This document shows positions 38,211 through 50,959 of a stretch of 64,000 nucleotides of DNA, piece after piece; position 1 is the first letter of the stretch, and each line of letters begins with the position of its first letter. A model generated the notes under the pieces. It saw only the letters and a list, made by a program, of their open reading frames with translations. It was not told where the DNA came from and did not search any database. Made by a program: the position numbers and the translations under genes. Origin of the DNA: Gordius sp. MW1 (lineage: Eukaryota; Nematomorpha; Gordioida; Gordea; Gordiidae); contig OZ038532.1 of NCBI GenBank assembly GCA_964036665.1, forward strand, positions 2,232,001-2,296,000, in the 5' to 3' direction.

Positions 38211-40000
38211 CTCGGGCCTTCGGCCCTCGTGGGAAGGGGGAGAAGGGAAGGGAAGAGGGGAAGGGAAGGGGGGACGACTCATCTGTACTTCGTATGAATG
38301 TATCATATTTGCTATGCAATTTATGGGCGAGAAAGGTGGGAAGGGGCGAGAATGCCTATAGGGGGGTATTAAATGCCTAATGATTAATTAATTATTTATA
38401 CAAATTTTCCATTATAGGCAAAATGTAATATAGGCAAAATGTAATATAGGCAAGGGTTAGGGTTAGATTTATTGTTTGCATCTAGTTGCGTATTACATTA
38501 GTTTTTATGGCCTTTAGTGATTATGGGTCTAACAAACATTATATTATAAAACAACACAATGTTAAGAATTTGCAGAATTGTTGGGAGAAATTTTTTGTTG
38601 AATTTGAACAATTTTTAATTAAAAAAATCAAAAATTTGGCCAATGGTCACTTTTTCTCTATTGGTCAGTACCAACAGATACTCTATAAGTCAATGATAGC
38701 CAAAAAAACGGAAAAAAAAATTTTGATGCTCACTTTGGCCAATGGTCATTTTTTCCATTGGTCAGCAGCCAGCACACGGTAAAAGTGGATATAAATTTAT
38801 AAGAGTAAAAAAAACAAAAACAAAAAATTTCGAATCACATTTTGGCCAATGGTCATTTTTTTCCATTGGTCAGCAGCCAGGACACGGTAAAAGTGGATAT
38901 AAATTCATAATAGTCAAAAAAAACGAAAAAAAAGTTTTCGAATCACATTTTGGCCAATGGTCATTTTATTCCATTGGTCAGCAGCCAGCGGACGGCCAAA
39001 AAGTCATAATAGCAATGGTAGGAACAGGAACAATCATAATAGTCAAAAAAAAACGAAAAAAATAATTTCGATTCACATTTTGGCCAATGGTCATTTTTTC
39101 CATCGGTCAGGAGCCAGCGGACGGCCAAAAAGTCATAATAGCAATGGTAGTAACAGGAACAATCATAATAGTCAAAAAAAACGAAAAAATAAACTCAGAT
39201 TCACATTTTGGCCAATGGTCATTTTTTTCATTGGTCAGCAGCCAACGGACGGCCAAAAAGTCTTATTATCAATGATAGTAACAAGAACAATCATAATGTC
39301 AAAAAAACTCCGGGATTCTAAACCCAAAAACTAGTTAAATTGCATAGCAATTAAAAGTAAACAACTTTTATTTATGTTTATTATATAACATTGGTCAGCA
39401 GCCAGCGGTCGGCCAAAAAGTCATAATAGCAATGGTAGAAACAGGAACAATCATAATAGTCAAAAAAAAAGAAAAAAATAATTTCGATTCACATTTTGGC
39501 CAATGGTCATTTTTTTCATTGGTCAGCAGCCAGCGGACGGCCAAAAATTCTTATTATCAATGATAGTAACAAGAACAATCATAAGAGTCAAAAAAAACTC
39601 CGGGATTCTAACCCCAAAACTAGTTAAATTGCATAGCAATTAAAAAGTAAACAACTTTTATTTATGTTTATTATATAACTAGTTAAATTGCATAGCATTA
39701 AAAGTAAACAACTTTTATCTATGTTTATTATATAATAGACAATTTAACAAATCTTATATATAACACACCGAGGGAGATAGAGATGAGGGGTGGGGCACCT
39801 CTTATGCATAAATTTAAAAAATAACACAGCGAGGGAGATAGAGATGAGGGGTGGGGCACCTCTTTCTCATGCATTAATTTAAAAAATCGATAACCTAATA
39901 TACCCAATGCAAATAGATAGGAGGGTAACGGACGGACGGACGGACGGACGGACGGACGGACAACAAAAAACGAGCCCATAAATTGCATAGCAATTAAAAA
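38211..40000 (+). mobile_element. Repeat family A, copy 3
   Basis: Same orientation and structure as copy 1 and very similar to it. It runs from the CTCGGGCCTTCGGCC hairpin to AATTGCATAGCAATT. The GGAC stretch near the 3' end is expanded to a microsatellite at 39929-39960. Confidence 0.88.
39929..39960. repeat. (GGAC)n microsatellite inside family A copy 3
   Basis: About eight GGAC units. Copy 1 at the same place has only separate GGAC motifs. Confidence 0.85.
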
Positions 40001-41655
40001 TACATTCCTTCAGAGATGATTGCAAGTGCTGAATAGTAACATTAACGTTTATATAAATGAGATTTACATGTTGCTCCTGTGCTTATTGCTGGTTATTTAT
40101 AAATTATCATTAAAGAAAATAAACACAACACGAAAAATTTAAAGCCAAGAGCTCGCTGTAAAAATCAAGTGACATCTTGTCTCAAGATCGAAACTCTAGA
40201 ATCTAGTCAAGATCTTGGCTCAATTCTTTTTCAGACTCGTCTGTTCACGACTTTTAAACAAGATTGAAAATATTTTCGCTCCATTATTTATGCTTGAGAA
40301 TGTTAGTATTCAATTTTCTAATGTCTTAAATGTTTTTCTTTGCGTTTGCTACAACTAATTGACATATGAGATTTTCATCTCACATCATTGTGTTTAGTGA
40401 AAGATAAAGTGGCGTAGGCAAGGAGTCGGGTTAAGATTCTCCGCCCCAATTGACAAAAAAATAAAAATATAAAACTAAAGAAGATTATAATGACAAAATA
40501 CATATTATATAATAACACATGAACTGAATGGTCCTTTTACAAAGCGTTTTGCATATTTCATTTACGCCTGCTTTATTTTTTAACCTATCTCAAATTTGAT
40601 ACGAGTCTGCTGATTCTACAATAGAGATTTATGATAAAATTCAACTAAGAATTAATAATCCTCATGGTTAAGTAAATTGATTTTTAAAGTCAACTTATAG
40701 ATGATCATATCGGCAATGGTATAAAATTCTGGCCTGCGGATAGCCTATAAATGTGCAAGTGTTGAAAATCACGGGTCGGGATTAGCCAACAATATTATTC
40801 AAATAATGTTTTTATTTTTGTATTTTAGTATAAAAAATCGTGTGTTTTGTATGATGTTTATATAATTTTAGAATTATTTAATTTTTTAATAAAGATCTAA
40901 CCAATATTAATTTTTCTCGTTAATTCATAAAACTCGTGATTTTTGAATAATTAGATCCCGAAAGTTTTTAATTTTAAATAAGGTAGAAAATAAACAAGAC
41001 TTTGTAATTTTTTAATTTTGCATAGAGTTTGCAATTTTATTTGACATAAATAGTTTTATGCAGACACAAGTGCTACTAGTAAAAGTTAGGAAGCGCTTCG
41101 CTTGTTGGAAGAAAAAAAACTGTTTGAGACCGATTATTTTAATCTGAATACTATCGACAATTTTCAATACAAAATAAATGATTGTTTTATTAATGACGAA
41201 TAATTAGCATTTGAAAAAAAGAAAAATATAAAAAGAATATTTTTTAAAGGGTCCAGGCTGGCCCGTGCTTTGCACAAAAGGCCCGGCTTGGGCTATAATT
41301 AAATATTAACAAGGCCCGACCGGGCGCCGGGTTCTTAGATTTTGGCACTGAAGGGCCAATTGAACCTAAAAGGCGCGTGCATACCTCTAGGTCAAACAAT
41401 ATCAAATGTTGGCATATAAATTGAAAGGAGCTTTTTGCAAGTTGCCTCCTTGGAAGAAAGACCAGATGTTGAATTAGATCACAAATTATAAATAACTTTT
41501 TAAGTAGAGACCCAATATTATAAATATTATAAATGACATTTTAATCAAAAACACATCGTAGATATTGAATGTATCTTTCATTAATTAAGTTTTGTGTAAT
41601 CTAAATTTTTTGATACAAAGCCAACCCCCCCTCCCCCCCCCCCCCCACTGCCTAT
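40001..41655. other. Intergenic, largely unassigned
   Basis: AT-rich. LTR-like sequence near 40030-40120 and a GGCCCG-rich repeat scrap at 41255-41390. No gene seen. Confidence 0.4.
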
Positions 41656-41859
41656 CAGTGTTATAAAAACGGCTGGACTTTGTTTGGTCGACGTTTGGTA
41701 GTCAGTCATCTTGTCATAAACATACCTAAGATTTTTTTACTCTGCTATTCTTAGTCGCATTAAACAGACCAATGGGTTTTTGTTGGTAAAGATCTGTTTA
41801 TGTTTAGTCAACTTAAACCAATCGTCGCCCAAACAAAGCCCAGCCCTTTTTACAACCTA
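41656..41859. mobile_element. hAT-type MITE with 8-bp duplication
   Basis: A 204-bp copy flanked by CTGCCTAT (41648-41655) and CTGCCTAA (41860-41867). Confidence 0.9.
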
Positions 41860-42869
41860 CTGCCTAAGCTACTGCTAACCTTACATGTTTTAACTATATC
41901 TAGCAAGTGTGAATTCCAAATAAAAATGCACTATTTTACATAGCTTATAGCCATCATAAAACTATGAGAAATTAAGGAAAATAACAAGATTTTTGGAAGA
42001 AAACTTGATAAATATAATTTGTTTTTAAATTTTTTCTTTATTTTATAGGTGTCCCTTTCATGTTTACAGTGTATCTTTTCATTGTCTAAGTGTTTTATCT
42101 AACTATCACGATATTATTAGAAAATATTAACATTTTCCTTAATTTTGTACTTTTAGAATGACTTTAACTCTGATAAATTTTATTTGCATATAATTGATTT
42201 TTAGTGATTTATAAAGATTTATTCTTCAAATATAATTTTTCCTACGTTTACATTGCATTTCAAAATTTTACACTTGATAAATAACTATAAAGCTAACCTA
42301 GTCCTTTTTGTAAATGGTTCAACTCATGAGCGTAGCCAGGGGGACAGGGAGTGGGGGCTGCCCCTTTCTAAAATGGCTAAAATTTCAAAAAATAATTTTT
42401 TTGTATAGTAATTATTAATGAAAAAGTTTAAACAATATATTTTACAAGTTAAATATCAAAAATAACATATTTTACACAACACAACACATAGTAAAAAACC
42501 GAAAATTATGTGGTAAAACTATTTTATTAACATATATACTATATAGCTTTGATTTCAGAGCTAGAATGGAGGCTTTAATGATATAAGTCCTGCAAGGCTG
42601 GTAAACAAAAAAGGGTTTTTATCATGGGCGTAGCCAGAGAGAGCAGAGGCACCCCTCCCTACCTTAATTTTTTTTATAAAATGATTTCAAATTTATAAAA
42701 CTTAAGTTCCCTAACTGTGGGGGGGGGTGTGGAGTCCTGCATGAGTTCCACACCAAACCGACCCGGTCCAAGCCGGTCCGGTCGGGTATCGGGCCAGACT
42801 CGGAAAGGATTTAATCCCCCGACAGAGCCTATGCCTCTACTGATATGGGTCCCTGTGCCCCCCCCCTTT

Positions 42870-42935
42870 ACAAAAGCCTATGCCTCTACTGATGTGGGTT
42901 CGAATCCCATCGAGGGCAAATTCTTAATTGCTGGT
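42870..42935 (+). repeat. tRNA-related fragment (B box)
   Basis: GTGGGTTCGAATCCCATCG looks like a tRNA T arm. No matching 5' half, so a SINE head or a tRNA pseudogene rather than a gene. Confidence 0.35.
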
Positions 42936-42977
42936 TCGATACTCAAAGAGGGCCAAATTTTTTTGTTATTTTTTTAA

Positions 42978-44114
42978 ATTAATATATTGTTCTTGTTACT
43001 ACCATTGATAATATGGCTTTTTGGCCGTACACTGGCTGCTGACCAATGGAAGAAAATGACCATTGGCCAAAATGTTAATTAAAATTTTTTTTTTCGTTAT
43101 TTTTGGCTCTTATATATTAATAGACTGTCTCTTGGTACTGACCAATGAAAAAAATGACCAATGGCCAAAGTGTGAATCGAAAATTTTTTTTTCATTTTTT
43201 TTGACATTCACGAGGGGGGTGGGGTAAATGGAATTGGAAATTAATTAAAGGGTAAATTGATTTTGGTAAATATTTTAATCAGGTTAAATCGAATTTGCAA
43301 ATGATAGAGGTCTCTAATCTTTATATTTTTATCAATCTCTAAAACAGACTTAAAGGTTTGGTTTTAATCTAAATTTATAATTAGTGTAGGGCAGGTAAAT
43401 CTTTAGCCGTAAAAAATGACCAACAAGGCCTTTTGGGTGAATAATAATGATTTCAAAATTTTGTCAAATCCCCCTGACAACTCTTTTTTTCCTTTCTATT
43501 ATTCTGATGGCTTACTAAGATATTGACATATTTATTTTATATATGCGTGAGCATAGGCCAAATATAATGATTTTTACGAAAGTAATGTATATTCTTTACT
43601 AATTTTGGGAGTTTATATACCACATATATATGAGAGGCCTACTATATTTAAAGGGAAAAAGATTAAATTAATAATTACCTCTTTCTACGTGTTCCTAAAA
43701 GCTATTTTACCCCTGGCCACCCTGGGCACCTACGGGTAAAGTTTCGAGCGAATCGGGGGGGGGGGGGGGTAGTTTCAGAATTTAGCCCTTTTTTAAAACT
43801 AAAAGGAATTTTTTTTTAATTTTTTTTTTAAATTAAATTAATATTTTGTTCTTGTTAATACCATTTGACTGTCTGCTAACCATTAGAAAATATCACCACT
43901 GGCCAAAGTGATAAATTTGTATAAATAATTAATTAATCATTAGGCATTTAATACCTCCTATTGGCATTATCGCCCCTTCCCACCTTTCTCGCACATAAAT
44001 TGCATAGCAAATATGATACATTTATATGGAGTATAGACCTTCCCCTCCTCCCCTTCCCCTCCTCCCCTTTTCCTTCCCCTTCCCTTCTCCCCCTTCCCAC
44101 GAGGGCCGAAGGCC
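42978..44114 (-). mobile_element. Repeat family A, degenerate copy 4
   Basis: Pieces of family A in copy-2 orientation: two tandem-repeat units at 42980-43210, a GGGTAAAGTTTCGAGCGAAT block at 43735, and the pyrimidine tract plus CGAGGGCCGAAGGCC hairpin at 44035-44114. Much intervening sequence is not family A. Confidence 0.6.
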
Positions 44115-44189
44115 TATGGTTATACTTCTTTTCTTATTATATTTTAGAGTTTCCAAGCATAATCATCTTTACCTCTTTAAACCCCATAG

Positions 44190-44349
44190 GCTTAGGCGGG
44201 GGGCGGCATGATAAATGGCAAATAAAAATTTTTTTCAATTCAAAAAGCCTTAAAAATTAAAAAAATTTATGTTTTGCTCCCCCCCCCCCTAATTGAACTT
44301 TTGAACGTTTCGCCCCCTCCCCCTAATCCAAAACCTGGCCACGCCCATG
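44190..44349. mobile_element. MITE, CATGGGCGTAGCC family, right end
   Basis: C-run core and right end ACCTGGCCACGCCCATG. Left end uncertain. Confidence 0.55.
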
Positions 44350-44614
44350 TTAAACCTTCTAATAATAATTATAATCAACTAAAAACAAATTACTGAAGCT
44401 TTATCTTTTTATTATCATTGAAACAAAACAAGTTTGATTAGTGTATAATGATAGAATATGATCATTTAGAATACATAATATTAATAAATCATTAAAATAA
44501 TTAGAGAAAAGTTTTTGACGCGACTTATTAAACGAAGGAGGAAAAATTGGGAGAAATCTTTTTTTTGAGTTATTTAAGACGAACTATTAAGATGTGTCTA
44601 GAACGCCGTCTTGT

Positions 44615-47475
44615 TCCTTTTTTATGTTGTTATAGAGGGAGGGGTGGAGGCGGGAAAGGCAATGCTAAGTGTTCAGAACTGACAGATCGCCGCTTCAAAT
44701 ATTAACTTGTCTGTTGCAGCTGTCTTTTTTATGTTGTAGTAAGGAAGGAGTGGAGGAGGGAAGGGGAAGATTAAAGGGGCACACATCATTTGTTTCATCG
44801 TTTTACGTATTTGTATACTAGACTTTGGTGGGCTTTGATTGGAGGGAGGAGACACATGGTTTTCTTTCGATTTTTGTGGTGATTTTTTATACAAGTGGGG
44901 GGGGGGGGGGGATGTACGGTCCTTGCAGCAGCTCTTGATATAAAGTTTATGGTCACTATTTGTTGGGGCACACGTAATAAATTTCATCTCTTGGCATCGG
45001 ATTGAATTTTGGGGACATTAATTAGAAGTGGGGGGGGGGGGGGGCACGGCATTTATCAGATCTGATTTTGGGGATATTAAGGGGGGGGGGAACACAGGGC
45101 ATTTATATGATTTGGGAAAACATTGATTTGGGGGGCACACGGCATTCGTTTGATTTTGGGGGACATTAACGGAGTGGGGGGGACACATGGCATTTACATA
45201 TTGTTGGTTCGGAAAGGGGGAGGGCACGGTATTCGCTCAATCTTGAATAACATTAACGGAGGGGGGGGGGACACATGGAATTTACATTTTGTGATTCGGC
45301 GTGGGGGGGGGGGGGGCACAGGGCATTCATATGATTTGGGGGAACATTGACTTGGGGGGGGGGGGGGGGGGCACACGGCATTCGTTGATTTTGGCAAAAT
45401 CAACGGAGTGGGGGGGGGGGGGGGGTGGACACATGGCATTTACATATTTGCGTCGTTAACATCTCTGTGACTCGTAGAGGGAAGGGTGGAGGCGGGAAAG
45501 GCAATGTTGAGTGTTCAGAACTGACAAATCGCAGCTTCCAATATTAACTTATCTGTTGAACCTGTCTTTTTCATGTTGTCGTAAAGGGAGGGGTGGAGGC
45601 GGGAAAGGCAATGCTAAGTGTTCAGAACTGACATATCGCCACTTCAAATATTAACTTGTCCGTTGCAGCTTTCTTTTTTATGTTGTAGTAAGGGAGGGGT
45701 GGAGGCGGGAAGGGGAAGATTAAAGGGGCACACATCATTTGTTTCATCGTTTGACGTATTTGTATACTCGACTTTGGTAGGCATTGATTGGAGGGAGGAG
45801 ACACATGGTATTCGTTCGATTTTGGTGGTGATTTTTTATACAGGTGGGGGGGGGGGGATGTACGGTCCTTGCAGCAGCTCTTGATATAAAGTTTATGGTC
45901 ACTATTTGTTGGGGCACACGTAATTAATTTCATCTCTTGGCATCGGATTGAATTTTGGGGACATTAATTAGAAGTGGGGGGGGGGCACGGCATTTGTTTC
46001 ATCTTGAGATTAGATCTTATTTTGGGGATATTAAGGAGGGGGGAACACAGGGCATTCATATGATTTGGGAGAACATTGCTTTGGGGGGCACACGGCATTC
46101 GTTTGATTTTGGGGGACATTAACGGAGTGGGGGGACACATGGCATTTACATATTGTTGGTTCGGGGGGGGGGAGGGCACGGTATTCGCTCAATCTTGAAT
46201 GACATTAACGGAGGGGGGGACACATGGAATTTACATTTTGTTATTCGGCGTGGGAGGGGGGCACAGGGCATTCATATGATTTGGGGGAACATTGACTTGG
46301 GGGGGGGGGCACACGGCATTCGTTGATTTTGGCAAAATCAACGGAGTGGGGGGGGGGGGGGGTGGACACATGGCATTTACATATTTGCGTCGTTAACATC
46401 TCTGTGACTCGTAGAGGGAAGGGTGGAGGCGGGAAAGGCAATGTTGAGTGTTCAGAACTGACAAATCGCAGCTTCCAATATTAACTTATCTGTTGAACCT
46501 GTCTTTTTCATGTTGTCGTAAAGGGAGGGGTGGAGGCGGGAAAGGCAATGCTAAGTGTTCAGAACTGACATATCGCCACTTCAAATATTAACTTGTCCGT
46601 TGCAGCTTTCTTTTTTATGTTGTAGTAAGGGAGGGGTGGAGGCGGGAAGGGGAAGATTAAAGGGGCACACATCATTTGTTTCATCGTTTGACGTATTTGT
46701 ATACTCGACTTTGGTGGGCATTGATTGGAGGGAGGAGACACATGGTATTCGTTCGATTTTGGTGGTGATTTTTTATACAGGTGGGGGGGGGGGATGTACG
46801 GTCCTTGCAGCAGCTCTTGATATAAAGTTTATGGTCACTATTTGTTGGGGCACACGTAATTAATCTCATCTCTTGGCATCGGATTGAATTTTGGGGACAT
46901 TAATTAGAAGTGGGGGGGGGGCACGGCATTTATTTCATCTTGAGATTAGATCTTATTTTGGGGATATTAAGGGAGGGGGGAACACAGGGCATTCATATGA
47001 TTTGGGAGAACATTGCTTTGGGGGGCACACGGCATTCGTTTGATTTTGGGGGACATTAACGGAGTGGGGGGACACATGGCATTTACATATTGTTGGTTCG
47101 GGGGGGGGGGAGGGCACGGTATTCGCTCAATCTTGAATGACATTAACGGAGGGGGGGGGCACGTGGAATTTACATTTTGTGATTCGGCGTGGGGGGGGGG
47201 GCACAGGGCATTCATATGATTTGGGAGAAACTTGATTTGGGGGGCACACGGCATTCGTTTGATTTTGGGGGACATTAACGGAGTGGGGGGACGCATGGCA
47301 TTTACATATTGTTGGTTCGGGGGGGGGGGCACGGTATTTGCTTGATCTTGAATAACATTAACGGATGGGGGGACACATGGAATTTACATTTTGTGATTCG
47401 GCGTGGGGGGGGGCACAGGGCATTCATATGATTTGGGGGAACATTGATTTGGGGGGGGGGGCAAACGGCATTTTT
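44615..47475 (+). repeat. G-rich macrosatellite, period 937-949 bp
   Basis: Three head-to-tail units, marked by AATGCTAAGTGTTCAGAAC at 44661, 45610 and 46547. Each has a GGAGGGGTGGAGGCGGG segment, then an array of ~75-bp sub-repeats such as GGCACACGGCATTCG, each next to a run of 6-16 Gs. The plus strand is G-rich throughout. Pro/Gly-rich ORFs on both strands are by-products. Confidence 0.9.
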
Positions 47476-47479
47476 CCCG

Positions 47480-49930
47480 AGGTTCAACCTAAGGTCGGTT
47501 TTAGGTTCAGGTTTTCAAAAACCTGAAGGTTTTTTGAACACCCGAAACTTAACCTGAGGTTGATCCCGAGAATCAACCTAAAAAACCTTCAGGTCAATTT
47601 TATCTCCAACCTGAAACCACAGCTTGACCTCAGGTTAACCTGAAAAAATCTCTTTTTTTATGCGATAAATTTGATAATAAATTTTATATCTTACTTTAAC
47701 TATTTTCCTTTTTCAAGATGCATTAAACTTTTTAAGTATTTACAATTATAAATGAATAAAAAAAATTTTTGTTATTATTTAAAAAAAAATTAAGATTTTT
47801 TTTAATATACAAATGATTTAAACATTTAACATGATATATGTGATAGGTGCCATCTATGTATTAATAAATTTTCATAAAGCGTTGGGATCCATTGCATTGC
47901 ATGCATCTACTATGCTATGCGGGATAGCAGTGTTAGTCTTAGTAGTATATGTTGTGTGTGTGTGTGTGTGATAAAATTATGAGGCTGTGTGGGGTGTGTG
48001 TTATATGCGTATCCTGCAAACCTTACACACTAAATATTCATAAATCAACAAAAAAGTAAGTTCTATTTATTATTATGTAGATTTAAAATGTTATACTTAT
48101 TTTATTAACGCTTTTAAAATTTAAACCCGACCCGACCCGAAAACGTTTGTAAAATTTCAACCCGACCCGACCCAAAAAGGTTTTTAAAATTTCAACCCGA
48201 CCCGACCCGAAAGCGTTTTTAAAATTTTAACCCGACCCGACCTGAAAGCGTTTTTAAAATTTCAACCCGACCCGCTCCGAAAGCGTTTTTAAAATTTCAA
48301 CACGACCCGACGCCAAAACGTTTTTAAAATTTTAACCCGACCCGACCCGAAAGCGTTTTTAAAATTTCAACCCGACCCGACCCGAAAGCGTTTTTAAAAT
48401 TTTAACCCGACTCGACCCTAAAGCGTTTTTAAAATTTCAACCCAACCCAACCCGAAAGCGTTTTAAAAATTTCAACCCAACCCGACCCGCTCCGAAAACG
48501 TTTTTAAAATTTCAACCCGACCCGCTCCGAAAACGTTTTTAAAATTTCAACCCGACCCGACCCGAAAGCGTTTTTAAAATTTTAACCCGACCCGACCCTA
48601 AAGCGTTTTTAAAATTTCAACCCGACCCGACCCTAAAGCGTTTTTAAAATTTCAACTTAACCCAACCCGAAAGCGTTTTAAAAATTTCAACCCAACCCGA
48701 CCCGAAAGCGTTTTTAAAATTTCAACCCGACCCCCTCCGAAAACGTTTTTAAAATTTCAGCCCGACCCGACCCGAAAGCGTTTTAAAAATTTCAACCCGA
48801 CCCGACCCGAAAGCGTTTTTAAAATTTCAACCCGACCCGCTCTGAAAGCGTTTTTAAAATTTTAACACGACCCGACCCGAAAACGTTTTAAAAATTTCAA
48901 CCCGACCCGACCCGAAAGCGTTTTAAAAATTTCAACCCGACCCGACCCGAAAGCGTTTTTAAAATTTCAACCCGACCCGACTCGAAAGCTTTTTTAAAAT
49001 TTCAACCCGAACCCGCTCCGAAAGCGTTTTTAAAATTTCAACCCGACCCGACCCAAAAGCGTTTTTAAAATTTTAACCCGACCCGACCCAAAAGCGTTTT
49101 TAAAATTTTAACCTGACCCGACCCGAAAGCGTTTTTAAAATTTCAACCCGACCCCACTCGAAAGTGTTTTTAAAATTTAAAACCGACCCACCCGAAAGCC
49201 TTTTTAAAATTTCAACCCGACCCAATCCGAAAGCGTTTTTAAAATTTCAACCCGACCCGACCCGAAAGCCTTTTTAAAATTTCAACCCGACCCGACCCGA
49301 AAGCGTTAATAAAATAAGTATAAAATTTTAGATCTACATAATAATAAATAAAACTTACTTTTTTGTTGATTTATGAATATTTAGTGTGTAAGGTTTGCAG
49401 GATACGCATATAACACACACCCCACACAGCCCCATAATTTTATCACACACACACACAACATATACTACTAAGACTAACACTGCTATCCCGCAGAGCATAG
49501 TATATGCATGCAATGCAATGCATCCCAACGCTTTATGAAAATTTATTAATACATAGATGGCACCTTTCACATATATACATGTTAAATGTTTAAATCATTT
49601 GTATATTAAAAAAAATCTTAATTTTTTTTTAAATAATAACAAAAAAAATATTTTTTATTCATTTATAATTGTAAATACTTAAAAAGTTTAATGCATGTTG
49701 AAAAAGGAAAATAGTTAAAGTAAGATATAACATTTATTCTTAAATTTATCGCATAGAAAAAGGGCGATTTTTTCAGGTTAACCTGAGGTAAACCTGGGTT
49801 TCAGGTTGGGGATAAAATTCACCTGAAGTTTTCAGGTTGATATTCGGGATCAACCTCAGGTTAAGGTTCGGGTGTTTAAAAAACCTTATCAGGTTTTTGA
49901 AAAGCTGAAGTGAACCTAAACCTTCAGATG
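47480..49930. mobile_element. Large inverted-repeat element enclosing a minisatellite
   Basis: Arms of about 630 bp (47485-48110 and 49305-49925) are inverted copies, sharing TTAACCTGAGGTTGATCCCG, the GT/CA run and GTAAGGTTTGCAGGATACGC. Between them lies a 35-bp tandem array. No transposase, so a non-autonomous TIR or foldback element. Outer ends uncertain. Confidence 0.85.
48123..49315. repeat. 35-bp minisatellite, about 34 units
   Basis: Unit CCCGACCCGACCCGAAAGCG plus TTTTTAAAATTTCAA, with point variants and a few 5-bp losses. The unit matches the subterminal repeats of the hAT element at 29140-29310. Confidence 0.95.
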
Positions 49931-50098
49931 GCCCACCCTTTTGCGAGGTTTAGGAATGGGATCACTTATTACCGTTTTAATTTTATTTTCCTCGGTGACC
50001 ATAACCCTAAAGTAATTTAAAACATTAAACGCTCTAATAATATATTTTGCACCTATTATAAATATGTTTGCAATTTAATAACAATTACCAATTTGCCT

Positions 50099-50365
50099 TT
50101 AAAATCCAACAATCTTAAGCAGTCTTCGCTTATCCATACGCGCAAATCTAACGTGTTTCATAATTTGATTGGTGTAAATTGATCTTTCGGGTTTATATTT
50201 AAGCCAATTGAGAGCTGCATTAAATACCTTCATTTCGTTATCAGCAATCAAGTCATCGTTGGATAAGATTGCACATACCGTTTCAATGTCAAGATCCATA
50301 AAACCGTTAGAATTTACAGCACAATTTATTGCTGGAGGATTGATAATTTTGGGACTGTAACGCAT
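50099..50365 (-). CDS. Orphan BACK-domain exon (BTB/kelch-type), partial
   Basis: Reads GFMDLDIETVCAILSNDDL, then VFNAALNWLKYKPERS and MKHVRFARMDKRRLLKIV. This is the core of a BACK domain (compare FLDLxxxxxxxLLSxDDLxVxSExxVFxAxxxWxxxD and HVRFPLM), which links BTB and kelch repeats in cullin-3 adaptors. Residues before about 50310 may be intronic. No BTB or kelch exon was found, and the frame stops right after LLKIVGF. Either one exon of a larger minus-strand gene or a stranded fragment. A neighbouring frame (50307-50624) is Pro/Gln/Ser-rich and may or may not be coding. Confidence 0.6.
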   Translation of the reverse strand: MRYSPKIINPPAINCAVNSNGFMDLDIETVCAILSNDDLIADNEMKVFNAALNWLKYKPERSIYTNQIMKHVRFARMDKRRLLKIVGF

Positions 50366-50959
50366 TTTGCTGATATCCTAAAGGCTGTGGAGCAAGTAGG
50401 CTTCTAAGAACAGGAGAAGCAGTAATGTGTGGTATTGAGAAGGATTGATTCATCATGGGGAATGTAGTTGGCATCTTACTTGCGGAGTTTAGCATATAAA
50501 TTTGGGTAATTTGAGGCGGCGGAGCAAAAGGATATGAATTAGTTAATAAAGGGTTAAAATTTGAAGCTTCTTGCTGTATTGATATAAGGATAATACTCCA
50601 GGTCGCTTGATCAATATGATTCAATATATGTTTTAAGTCATGCTTATATCGATGTCTACTAAGTTAAAGCTGTAAAGATTTTTAAACAAATAATTAAGCT
50701 AATACATTGAAGAAATTAATCATTTATAAAACGTCTGTTGAAATGCAAGAGGTAGGTATTTAATAAATGCAATAATAAATTTTTGAGTAGATAAAACATA
50801 ACTATAAAAACATTAAATAGGAGTGATTGTTAATTTATAAATATTATAATACAATAATACGGGGGTGACGTCACATATAAAATGTTTAATATATAAATTC
50901 ACTTGCGATATGATGCATAATTTAACAATGTTCATAATTATAATTCTTTATTGGTTATG

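Noticed and set aside
44673-47487. Many Pro- or Gly-rich ORFs on both strands
   Set aside because: They are produced by G/C runs of the macrosatellite, recur with each unit and have no domain.
48123-49315. Regular array resembling CRISPR
   Set aside because: Units are contiguous and near-identical with no variable spacers, in a eukaryotic context; it is a minisatellite.
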